Assembly (NCBI GenBank): GCA_902491765.1
Contig: CABUIY010000004.1
Coordinates: forward strand, 82,293 to 146,292
Direction: 5' to 3'
Length of the DNA stretch: 64,000 nt
Source of the DNA: an uncultured Collinsella sp.
GTDB taxonomy: Bacteria; Actinomycetota; Coriobacteriia; Coriobacteriales; Coriobacteriaceae
The translations under genes and the position numbers were made by a program. The notes beneath the pieces are model-generated. The model saw nothing but the letters and a program-made list of their open reading frames with translations. It searched no databases and was not told where the DNA came from. Below are positions 53,056 through 59,872 of this stretch, one piece after another. Positions within the stretch are counted from its first letter, which is position 1. Each line of letters begins with the position of its first letter.

Positions 53056-53699
53056 TACGAGAACCGGCGCATCAAGCCGACGACTTTGCCCAAGATAACG
53101 GGATTCGTTGCATAGATAGGCTCCATGGTGTCATTCTCGGGCTGCAGGCGTACGCGTCCCTGCTCCTTGTAGAACGTCTTGACGGTCGCTGAACCATCAA
53201 TCATGGCCACGACAATTTCGCCGTTCATGGCACTCTTTTGTTCACGGACGATGATGTAATCGCCATTGAAGATGCCGACATTGATCATTGAGCTCCCATG
53301 CACCTCAAGGATAAAGGAACCCTGATCAGTGGCGATTTCGGTCGGGATAGTAAAAGTGTCTTCGATATTCTGCTCGGCCAGAATGGGAATCCCAGCCGCG
53401 ACGCGACCAACGAGCGGTAGCGAGACCGTTCCGCGAGGTGCGGTGGGCTCGTCAGATTTAGAAATTGAGACAGAGGAACCGTCCTCGTTAAAGAGTTCCA
53501 GGGCGCGCGGTTTGGTGGCATCGCGCTTGAGTAGCCCGCGCGCCTCCAGAGCAGATAGATGGGCGTGCACGGTGCTGGGGGAGGAAAGGCCCACGGCAGA
53601 AGCCATCTCGCGCACGCTGGGCGGATAACCCTTCTCCTGCTGATATTCCTTGATGAAGTCGTAAATTTGCTGCTGACGCTTGGTAATTTTGCGAGCCAT
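53055..53699 (-). CDS. lexA: SOS repressor LexA
   Basis: 214 residues: winged helix-turn-helix (PPSVREMASAVGLSSPSTVH), cleavage site in GRVAAGIP near residue 85 (Ala-Gly), catalytic Ser in HGSSMINVG and Lys in ATVKTFYKE. I start at ATG 53699 (MARKITKRQQQ), with GAGAGGAT upstream; the longer frame runs into the operator region. Two exact LexA boxes and one imperfect box lie in the intergenic region shared with the divergent LysM gene, so lexA is probably autoregulated. Confidence 0.97.
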   Translation of the reverse strand: MARKITKRQQQIYDFIKEYQQEKGYPPSVREMASAVGLSSPSTVHAHLSALEARGLLKRDATKPRALELFNEDGSSVSISKSDEPTAPRGTVSLPLVGRVAAGIPILAEQNIEDTFTIPTEIATDQGSFILEVHGSSMINVGIFNGDYIIVREQKSAMNGEIVVAMIDGSATVKTFYKEQGRVRLQPENDTMEPIYATNPVILGKVVGLMRRFS

Positions 53700-53744
53700 C
53701 AGGGCATCCTCTCTACCCGTGTCAAACAAATGTTCGAATTTTGC

Positions 53745-53774
53745 TTGACAGGAACAACTGTTCGAAGATAATAA
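53745..53774 (+). promoter_or_regulatory. Promoter of the LysM gene with LexA box in spacer
   Basis: TTGACA (53745-53750), 18-bp spacer, TAATAA (53769-53774). The spacer carries GAACAACTGTTC (53752-53763), an exact GAAC-N4-GTTC box. Same design as the recA promoter. Confidence 0.85.
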
Positions 53775-53779
53775 TAACC

Positions 53780-53791
53780 GAACATTCGTTC
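53780..53791. promoter_or_regulatory. Second LexA box between lexA and the LysM gene
   Basis: GAACATTCGTTC, an exact GAAC-N4-GTTC match, 16 bases from the first box. A third, imperfect site (AAACAAATGTTC, 53724-53735) lies on the lexA side. Confidence 0.8.
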
Positions 53792-53862
53792 TCGCGCCAG
53801 ATATTTTTGTCCGCGCGGCTTGATAAAACTGTTCTCAGCAAAACATGCGAGAGGAGAACATG

Positions 53863-54312
53863 ATGAACGCAACGAATATGGTCCAGGGAAACCTCGCCCT
53901 TAAGCTCGTGACGCCTGCTGAACCCACTTTTACGGTTGTTCAGGGTGGCCGCTCCGGCTTTCAGCCTTTGACCGTAAAGCCTGCTCGCAATCAGCAGGCT
54001 GCAGTTGTGCCGGCCCGCGTTGCCCTGAAGGTTCCGACGATTGTCGCCGTTGCCGTTGCGCTTACGCTCTTCTTTGTCCTCGCTACGTCGGTCTTTAGCG
54101 CTCGTCACGCCGCGTATGCCGAGTCCGTTTCCAACGTTACCTACGAGACCATTCGCGTTCAGCCTGGTGATTCTCTTTGGTCGCTTGCCGAGGAATATCC
54201 AATCGAAGGCCTTTCCACGCAAGAGACTTCCGACATGATCCGTAACGTCAATCATCTGGAGCATGGTTCGCTCGCCGCCGGTGCGCATCTTAAGGTTCCT
54301 GCTCGTTCGTAA
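53863..54312 (+). CDS. LysM-domain membrane protein, probable SOS-induced cell-division inhibitor
   Basis: 149 residues: about 60-residue cytoplasmic segment, one membrane helix (IVAVAVALTLFFVLATSVF) and an extracellular LysM domain (IRVQPGDSLWSLAEEYP...LKVPARS). Small membrane LysM proteins divergent from lexA, such as Bacillus YneA, delay division during SOS; position, size and topology agree, but the cytoplasmic segment is longer than in YneA, so orthology is inferred. ATG 53863 is six bases after GGAG; ATG 53860 and 53845 are alternatives. Confidence 0.82.
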   Translation: MNATNMVQGNLALKLVTPAEPTFTVVQGGRSGFQPLTVKPARNQQAAVVPARVALKVPTIVAVAVALTLFFVLATSVFSARHAAYAESVSNVTYETIRVQPGDSLWSLAEEYPIEGLSTQETSDMIRNVNHLEHGSLAAGAHLKVPARS

Positions 54313-54363
54313 TCATTATCGCGCTGCACATGGTACCCTTGTTATCGTTTAAGAGGAGGTACC

Positions 54364-54807
54364 ATGCGCTGTCCCAAATGCGGCAAGGCACATACCCGCG
54401 TCGTTGATTCCCGTATGCAGGAGTCAAATAACACCATTAAGCGCCGTCGCGAATGTTGCTCGTGTAACTACCGCTTTACAACGTTCGAGCGATGCGAAGA
54501 CCCAATTGAGGTCATTAAGTCGGACGGAACCAAGCAGCGGTTCGATCGCAATAAGCTGCTCGTCGGCTTGATGCGCGCCACCATCAAGCGTGATATCGAC
54601 ACTAAGAAGCTCAATGAGATTATCGACGATATCGAGGTCGAGCTGCGTTCTCGTACGCTGACGGCCGTCACGTCCCATGAGTTGGGTGACATGGTGCTCA
54701 AGCGCTTGGCCAAGATCGACAAGGTGGCGTACATCCGCTTTGCCTCGGTCTACCGCGATTTCAAAGACGTCGATGAGTTTCTGCAAGAGCTTGACAAGCT
54801 AAGGTGA
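54364..54807 (+). CDS. nrdR: Transcriptional repressor NrdR
   Basis: 147 residues. Zinc ribbon from MRCPKCGKAHTRVVDSR and CCSCNYRFTTFER, then an ATP-cone (VIKSDGTKQRFDRNKL). Senses dATP/ATP and represses ribonucleotide reductase genes, which are not in the window. ATG 54364 follows GAGGAGG; four bases before dut, so two dNTP-pool genes sit together. Confidence 0.96.
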   Translation: MRCPKCGKAHTRVVDSRMQESNNTIKRRRECCSCNYRFTTFERCEDPIEVIKSDGTKQRFDRNKLLVGLMRATIKRDIDTKKLNEIIDDIEVELRSRTLTAVTSHELGDMVLKRLAKIDKVAYIRFASVYRDFKDVDEFLQELDKLR

Positions 54808-54811
54808 TTCC

Positions 54812-55255
54812 ATGTCCAACATTACCGTCAACATAAAGCGTCTCGACCCCACCGTCGAGCTTCCCAAATACGCCCATCCCACCGATGCCGGTTTGGATCT
54901 GCGCTCCAACGAGGACTGCGTCCTGAGGCCCTTCGAACGTCGTCTGGTCTCTACTGGGCTGGCCATCGCCCTGCCCGACGGTTACGCCGGCTTCGTCCAG
55001 CCCCGCAGCGGCTTGGCCATCAAGCAGGGCCTGTCTATAGTCAATACGCCGGGCCTCATCGACGCCCACTACCGAGGAGAACTCAAGGTTATCCTCATCA
55101 ACCTGGATCCCTCCAACAACATCAAAATCAACAAAGGCGACCGCATAGCCCAACTCGTCATCCAAGAAGTCCCCACGGTCAACCTCATGGAAGTAGAAGA
55201 ACTAGACAAAACCGACCGAGGCAACGGAGGCTTCGGCTCCAGCGGCGTCGCCTAG
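54812..55255 (+). CDS. dut: dUTP diphosphatase
   Basis: 147 residues with the five dUTPase motifs: DAGLDLRS, PRSGLAIKQG, GLIDAHYRGELK, RIAQLVIQ and the C-terminal GNGGFGSSG arm. Homotrimeric enzyme that removes dUTP and supplies dUMP. The codon use in the last third becomes A-ending (for example GAAGAACTAGACAAA), unlike the GC-ending neighbours. Followed by a repeat-rich gap. Confidence 0.97.
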   Translation: MSNITVNIKRLDPTVELPKYAHPTDAGLDLRSNEDCVLRPFERRLVSTGLAIALPDGYAGFVQPRSGLAIKQGLSIVNTPGLIDAHYRGELKVILINLDPSNNIKINKGDRIAQLVIQEVPTVNLMEVEELDKTDRGNGGFGSSGVA

Positions 55256-55270
55256 GGCGCTCGTATCCCT

Positions 55271-55373
55271 CCCGCCCGGGGCTTACCTATATCATTCCAT
55301 GCTCAAACATTCTCGCGTCGCTTCGCTCGCTGCGAAACTGCGCGTGGAACGATATAGGTAAGCCCCGGGCGGG
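55271..55373. repeat. Foldback element A after dut
   Basis: Perfect 23-bp inverted arms 55271-55293 and 55351-55373 (starting CCCGCCCGGGGCTTACC). The inner part continues as an imperfect stem (ATTCCATGC against GCGTGGAAC). Core segments 55288-55314 and 55332-55356 are found again, base for base, in element B in the opposite orientation. Confidence 0.9.
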
Positions 55374-55406
55374 CGGCTACTCGCTTGAAACAATATTTAC
55401 TTTTCT

Positions 55407-55455
55407 AGTAAGCCGATGCGACAAAGGGGCTGTCCCTTTGTCGCATCGGCTTACT
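55407..55455. repeat. Perfect 22-bp inverted repeat between elements A and B
   Basis: Arms 55407-55428 and 55434-55455 are exact reverse complements (beginning AGTAAGCCGATGCGACA) around GCTGT. Very stable hairpin on either strand; the GGGG-CTGT-CCC centre recalls palindromes associated with REP-type repeats. There is a T-rich stretch downstream (TGTATTTTTATTTT), so it may terminate dut transcripts. Confidence 0.85.
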
Positions 55456-55533
55456 GTATTTTTATTTTCCTGTTTTACCTTTGCAGGTTCTAATGGAGGG
55501 GATTCTGAAGTAGCTGCTAGTAAGTAAACGCAG

Positions 55534-55635
55534 CCGCTCTGCCGGAGCCGCCCTTATATCGTTCCACGCGCAGTTTCGCAGCGAAGTGAGAATGTTTGAG
55601 CATGGAATGATATAAGGGCGGCTCCGACAGAGCGG
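55534..55635. repeat. Foldback element B, inverted copy of element A's core with different arms
   Basis: Arms 55534-55560 and 55609-55635 are 27-bp inverted repeats with one mismatch (beginning CCGCTCTGCCGGAGCCG). Core segments 55555-55579 and 55588-55614 equal the reverse complements of element A's cores. The arms are unrelated to A's arms yet still self-complementary. Confidence 0.9.
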
Positions 55636-55646
55636 CGGACATTCGA

Positions 55647-56948
55647 CTAGCGGATATGCGCGGGTTTTCCGCCCCAATAGAAGCGGCAGAAGGCTCGTTT
55701 GCGCTTTTGGGGCTTGCCTACTAGCTCCATGGTTGCGATGGCTATGTCTTCGGCTGCGTGGGGGCGGCGTAGTACTTCGCCATTGATGAGTAGGGCTTTG
55801 AGTGATTCGGGATGGTCGTGCAGGTGACGTAGGGTAACGATGAGCTCTCGTGCGGTGGTGACATGCATGCTGGCGCCCATGCCGGTGAGCATCGTGGTGT
55901 TGGCCTTTTCCTGGCCATAGGACTTGCCCAGCAGGATCATCGGCAGATGTGCGCATAGGCACTCGGTGACGGTGAGCCCGCCCGACTTGAGGATTGCCAG
56001 GTCGCAGCCGTGCATGAGGGCCGCCATGTCATCCACGTAGTCCAGAACTGTGACGTTTTCGAGCTTCATGGCGACGAAGAGCGTCTTCAGCCGGGTGGCA
56101 TACTCCACGTCTTTACCGGGCAAAAAGACAAAGTGCATGTCCTCAAAGCCGCGTAAGAAGGGGAGCGTGTGGTCCATCGCGGCGCGGAAACGCACGTATG
56201 GTTGGGGCAAACTGGCGCCGGCCATCACCAATACGACGGTTTTGTCTATGGGGAGATTGAACTTGCTGAGCTCATCTTCGCGTTTGTAATCTGAATCGAA
56301 ACCGGCTCGGATGGGGATGCCCGTTATGCGGATCTTTGACTCGGGAACCTTGCGCGGGCGCAGCGTTTCGGCCATAAACTCGTTGGCTACACAGAATAGG
56401 TCGGTGTCCTTGTGGGGCCAAAAGCCTTCGACTTCGTAATCGGTCGGCACACAGATGACCGGGTAATCGATACCCGTAATTACGCGGGCGCCCACGGCAA
56501 CATTGGCTGCTGTGATGTGCGTTGCGACCACGGCTATAGGCCTGCGGCGACGAATATATTCGTTGAAGGCGGGGAACATAATACGCGACCATGCCGTGCC
56601 GCCACCCCAGAGAAGATGTCCCGTAAGCGTATATCGCCAGGTCAGGTCGTAAATGGGGCGTGTGGCTCCCGTAAAAGAAGCCGCGGTCTTATTGCCGTCG
56701 AATTTAATACGTCCAAAATCAAGGATATCGAGCACTTCAATTTCAATATCCTCAGGGATTCCCTTGGTGCCGCGGATAAGATCAAATGCTTGTGCAATCG
56801 CGTTGGCGGCGGCTTTGTGGCCCGATCCAACCGATGCGTGCACAATGGTTACTAGGGGTTTTTGTGCAGGTGAAACGGTCATTTGCTCCGGTTGGGGAGT
56901 GGCTTGCATGGGCAGGGGAGCGCTATTGCTCATCTGCGTTTGATCCAT
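55647..56948 (-). CDS. MGDG-synthase/UgtP-type glycolipid glycosyltransferase
   Basis: 433 residues. N-terminal acceptor domain of the MGDG synthase family (HASVGSGHKAAANAIAQAF near residue 35; THITAANVAVGARV), C-terminal GT-B donor domain (VMAGASLPQP, ILKSGGLTVTECLCAHLPMI). Probably adds sugar to diacylglycerol to make membrane glycolipids or a lipoteichoic-acid anchor. ATG 56948 follows GGGGAG; the longer frame includes the divergent trxB leader. A Gln/Pro-rich 25-residue leader precedes the domain. Confidence 0.88.
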   Translation of the reverse strand: MDQTQMSNSAPLPMQATPQPEQMTVSPAQKPLVTIVHASVGSGHKAAANAIAQAFDLIRGTKGIPEDIEIEVLDILDFGRIKFDGNKTAASFTGATRPIYDLTWRYTLTGHLLWGGGTAWSRIMFPAFNEYIRRRRPIAVVATHITAANVAVGARVITGIDYPVICVPTDYEVEGFWPHKDTDLFCVANEFMAETLRPRKVPESKIRITGIPIRAGFDSDYKREDELSKFNLPIDKTVVLVMAGASLPQPYVRFRAAMDHTLPFLRGFEDMHFVFLPGKDVEYATRLKTLFVAMKLENVTVLDYVDDMAALMHGCDLAILKSGGLTVTECLCAHLPMILLGKSYGQEKANTTMLTGMGASMHVTTARELIVTLRHLHDHPESLKALLINGEVLRRPHAAEDIAIATMELVGKPQKRKRAFCRFYWGGKPAHIR

Positions 56949-57065
56949 CGATAACTCCCCTTCAGCTTTGTTACGCGTTTTATCATTGTAGTGCATGAGT
57001 GTCATGTTCACGTAAATTTGGGTATGAGCGCAAAGAACGCCAATCTTTCGACAGGAGGTCTCTTC

Positions 57066-58004
57066 ATGACTACCCATCAGCCGATCGATGTTGCGATTAT
57101 CGGTGGCGGCCCTGCGGGCTATGCTGCGGCCATTTATGCGGCGCGCTCCAACCTAACGACGACCGTGATTGAACAGGGCATGTCGGGAGGGCAGATCGCC
57201 ACGACCAATGAAGTCGAGAACTATCCGGGCATTCCGCTCTTGAGTGGCGCCGAACTCGGTGAGCGTTTTCAGCAGCATGCAGAGGGCCTGGGAGCACAGG
57301 TTACATGGAGCATGGTTACGGGTATCGATTACGATGCCGATGCAGCGCTGTTTACGGTGCATCACGATTTGGGCGATACGTCGGCCTCGAGCGTTATCGC
57401 TTGCATGGGTGCCACGCCGCGATCTGCTGGTTTTGTTGGCGAGGATGCGTATCGCGGTCGCGGCGTTTCGTATTGCGCGACGTGCGACGGCATGTTCTTT
57501 CGCGGCAAGCAGGTTTTTGTCATCGGCGGCGGCAATGCTGCCTGCGAGGAAGCTCTGTTCTTGTCAGAAATCGCCAGCAGCGTGACCATCGTTTTGCGCC
57601 GCGATCAGTTCCGTGCCCCCGATGGTGTGGTTCAAAAAGTTCTTGCAAAAGATAATATTTCAGTTAGGTACCAAACTAGTATTGTCGAGCTCTCGGGCGA
57701 AGCCATGCCAACGACGATTACCTTTAAGGACAATGCATCCGGGGAAACTCACACCGAGTCATTTGTCCCTGGCTCGTTTGGTATCTTTGTCTTTACCGGA
57801 ACGCAGCCCCATTCCGAGCTCGTTGAGCATCTAGTCGATCTGGCGCCGGACGGCGGTATTGTTACTGATGATTCCATGGCGACCCGCACGCCAGGTCTAT
57901 TTGCCGCTGGCGACATCCGTTCCAAGCGTTTACGCCAGGTTGTGACTGCCGTTTCTGATGGAGCCATAGCGGCAACGAGCGTATACGCGTTTCTCCGTGG
58001 ATAA
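57066..58004 (+). CDS. trxB: Thioredoxin reductase
   Basis: 312 residues: FAD site IIGGGPAGYAAAIYAAR near residue 10, redox pair SYCATCDG near 137, NAD(P) site VIGGGNAACEEALF near 155, and GLFAAGDIRSKR near 280. Reduces thioredoxin. No thioredoxin gene is adjacent. ATG 57066 follows ACAGGAGG; upstream frame belongs to the promoter region. Confidence 0.96.
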   Translation: MTTHQPIDVAIIGGGPAGYAAAIYAARSNLTTTVIEQGMSGGQIATTNEVENYPGIPLLSGAELGERFQQHAEGLGAQVTWSMVTGIDYDADAALFTVHHDLGDTSASSVIACMGATPRSAGFVGEDAYRGRGVSYCATCDGMFFRGKQVFVIGGGNAACEEALFLSEIASSVTIVLRRDQFRAPDGVVQKVLAKDNISVRYQTSIVELSGEAMPTTITFKDNASGETHTESFVPGSFGIFVFTGTQPHSELVEHLVDLAPDGGIVTDDSMATRTPGLFAAGDIRSKRLRQVVTAVSDGAIAATSVYAFLRG

Positions 58005-58048
58005 GTACGATAATATATCTTATGTAAGGTTGCTATCAATTAACTAAA

Positions 58049-58086
58049 TGGCGGGACGATGTATCAGTGCACTGTCCCGCCATTTT
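58049..58086 (+). terminator. Terminator after trxB
   Basis: TGGCGGGAC and GTCCCGCCA, 16-base loop, followed by TTTTC. Confidence 0.85.
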
Positions 58087-58106
58087 CTTGCCGGCTATGT
58101 GGTATG

Positions 58107-58129
58107 CAAAACTAGATAACCTAGAATAC
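58107..58129. promoter_or_regulatory. Operator-like sequence upstream of the DUF1836 gene
   Basis: CAAAACTAGATA (58107-58118) followed by CTAGAATAC (58121-58129). The elements AAAACTAGATA and CTAG near ATTC/AATAC also build the palindrome before degV (59768-59790). TAGAAT within it could be a -10. Confidence 0.45.
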
Positions 58130-58156
58130 AATATAGAAAATGAACGGAGGACCTTT

Positions 58157-58768
58157 ATGAACCACGTTAAACACGTTATTCCGATGTCTGATTCGTCGGT
58201 CAGCATTAAGCCTGAGGATATTCAGCCCACTGTGCTGCCCGATGCATTTATTCAGTCCGATATCGTTCGCAAACTCAATACGTTGAGTCTGCCGCGCTAT
58301 GACCAGTTGCCCAATGTGACGCTCTACCGCGACCAGGTCATTGAGTATGTTGCGCTGTGGATGGAGCCGCTATCCATTTGCGTTGAGCAGCCTGTCATTA
58401 CGCCATCGATGATCAATAATTATGTGAAGGTCGGCCTGGTGCCCGCTCCGGTCAAAAAGCAATATGGCCGCGAGCAGATTGCCCGCCTGATCGCTATCTG
58501 CATCTTTAAGCAGGTGCTACCTATTGCTGCGGTGCAGGCTCTCTTTAACATTCAGCGTTTGAGCTACGATGCTCCGACGGCCTTTGATTATGTGGTCGAT
58601 CAGCTCGAGGCATCGATTCGTTCGGCGTTTTCCGTCGAGCAGACGCCGGTTCCCGATACGGCGCATCAGGTAACGCGTGAGTCGCTGCTTGTGCGCAGTG
58701 CGGTTTCATCCTTTGTTTCGAAGGCTTACTTGATGAGCTATCTCAAGTTCAACGGGTTTAATAGCTAG
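58157..58768 (+). CDS. DUF1836 (MerR-like) putative transcriptional regulator
   Basis: 203 residues. The middle matches DUF1836, whose MerR-like winged helix reads MINNYVKVGLVPAPVKKQYG followed by REQIARLIAICIFKQVLPI. N- and C-terminal parts are helical and unremarkable. ATG 58157 follows CGGAGG. Flanked by trxB and the convergent degV gene. Likely a DNA-binding regulator; target unknown, but see the shared sequence at degV. Confidence 0.82.
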   Translation: MNHVKHVIPMSDSSVSIKPEDIQPTVLPDAFIQSDIVRKLNTLSLPRYDQLPNVTLYRDQVIEYVALWMEPLSICVEQPVITPSMINNYVKVGLVPAPVKKQYGREQIARLIAICIFKQVLPIAAVQALFNIQRLSYDAPTAFDYVVDQLEASIRSAFSVEQTPVPDTAHQVTRESLLVRSAVSSFVSKAYLMSYLKFNGFNS

Positions 58769-58780
58769 CCGACGTATAAA

Positions 58781-58830
58781 ACGGGCGGGACAAAGAGCCA
58801 TCTGTCGCTTTGTCCCGCCCGTATTTTGCT
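58781..58830. terminator. Bidirectional terminator between DUF1836 gene and degV
   Basis: ACGGGCGGGACAAAG and CTTTGTCCCGCCCGT make a 15-bp stem with a 17-base interval followed by ATTTT; the reverse strand is flanked by TTTTAT. Confidence 0.9.
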
Positions 58831-58840
58831 TGGTTGGACT

Positions 58841-59707
58841 TTATTTGCCTGAAGCTACGCCCATGCCGTAGCCGATGATGAGGCCGTGCATCTCGGCGTA
58901 ATAGGAATCCAGGCCGTTGCAGGGCATGATGATGGTCTTGGAGCCGGGCCAATGTTCGACTATGCGATCAGTAAGCGCCTGGGCTCCAGATTCGTTCTCA
59001 ACGTGATCGATGATGACCTCGCCGCCCGTAAAACCCTCGGCTTCCATGGTGTCGATGATCTTGTTGAGCATCTTCTTTTCGCCACGCGTGTGCCCGACGA
59101 GTTCGATTTTACCGGCCTCGCTCGCCGTGCCCAAAATGCGGATATTGAGCTTGTTGGCAATGACGCCGGCTGCCTTAGGGATACGTCCGGCTTTGGCCAG
59201 GTTTTCGTAATTGCACAAGCTGAAGAGGATTTTGCTGTTCTGCTCAAGGCTATCGAAGTATGCGCAAGCGTCCTCGAATGAGACATCCGGATTGCTTGCA
59301 AGATAGCGGTCGAACAGCAAGAAAATGAGGTCCATTTTGCCGCCAGCTGCGCGCGAATTGACTAGATGAATCTGCCGGTCGGGCTCCTCGGCAAGAACCA
59401 TATCGCGAGCCGTGGCTGCTGCGTTGTAGCTGCCCGACACGCCCTCAGAGATCGGCATGCAGATGGTCTTGTCTGCCAATTTGAAGAGCTCGGCCCACTC
59501 CCCTACGCTGGGACAAGCGCTCGAAGAAGCGTTCGTCTCCGCCTGAACAGCGCAGTTGAGTTCATGAACATCGAGTGAAAGGTCATCGACGAATTCACGC
59601 TCCCCCACTCGAATTTTGAGGGGCGCAAATGCAAAGGTGGTATGGGGCGCAGTCGGTTGCCAATCGCGGAGGTTACAGCTTGAATCGGAGATAAGTGCCC
59701 AGCTCAT
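58841..59707 (-). CDS. DegV family fatty-acid-binding protein
   Basis: 288 residues: ALISDSSCNL at the start, SACPSVGEWAELF in the middle, SGSYNAAATARDM and VNSRAAGGKMDLI, ending with a second EDD domain. DegV/FakB proteins present a bound fatty acid to the FakA kinase; no fakA is in the window. ATG 59707 follows AGAAAGGA. Reverse-strand promoter has TATAAT at 59742-59737 and two palindromes upstream. Confidence 0.92.
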   Translation of the reverse strand: MSWALISDSSCNLRDWQPTAPHTTFAFAPLKIRVGEREFVDDLSLDVHELNCAVQAETNASSSACPSVGEWAELFKLADKTICMPISEGVSGSYNAAATARDMVLAEEPDRQIHLVNSRAAGGKMDLIFLLFDRYLASNPDVSFEDACAYFDSLEQNSKILFSLCNYENLAKAGRIPKAAGVIANKLNIRILGTASEAGKIELVGHTRGEKKMLNKIIDTMEAEGFTGGEVIIDHVENESGAQALTDRIVEHWPGSKTIIMPCNGLDSYYAEMHGLIIGYGMGVASGK

Positions 59708-59721
59708 AGAGGGTCCTTTCT

Positions 59722-59739
59722 AATTGTTCCTCAACAATT
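59722..59739. promoter_or_regulatory. Palindrome overlapping the degV -10
   Basis: AATTGTT-CCTC-AACAATT, a perfect 7-bp inverted repeat touching the TATAAT box (59742-59737). Suitable for a repressor or a 5'-end hairpin. Confidence 0.45.
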
Positions 59740-59760
59740 ATAGCCATCTTGCAAACTGAA

Positions 59761-59799
59761 TGTGCAGCTATCTAGTTTTGAATACTAGATAGCCGCACA
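59761..59799. promoter_or_regulatory. Large operator-like palindrome upstream of degV
   Basis: Arms of 16 bp with one mismatch, TGTGCAGCTATCTAGT (59761-59776) and ACTAGATAGCCGCACA (59784-59799), around TTTGAAT. It covers the region just above the degV -35. It shares AAAACTAGATA with the DUF1836 promoter. Confidence 0.6.
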
Positions 59800-59805
59800 A
59801 TATTA

Positions 59806-59848
59806 GAGAAAAACGAATGGACCTCGCGACTTAAAGCCACGAGGTCCA
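59806..59848 (-). terminator. Terminator of the NlpC/P60 gene
   Basis: On the reverse strand TGGACCTCG, 13-base loop, CGAGGTCCA, then TTCGTTTTTC. Confidence 0.85.
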
Positions 59849-59872
59849 CATTCACACGCTGTGTAAGATGAC

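Larger units (their letters stand above)
55256..55646. other. Repeat-packed intergenic region between convergent dut and glycosyltransferase genes
   Basis: 391 bp without a supported gene. It contains foldback A, the 22-bp hairpin and foldback B. Short open frames crossing it (for example reverse strand 55462-55962) run into the glycosyltransferase gene out of frame and look spurious. Confidence 0.8.

Noticed and set aside
55462..55962. 166-codon reverse frame across the repeats after dut
   Set aside because: It runs through foldback elements and into the glycosyltransferase gene in another frame, with no ribosome site.
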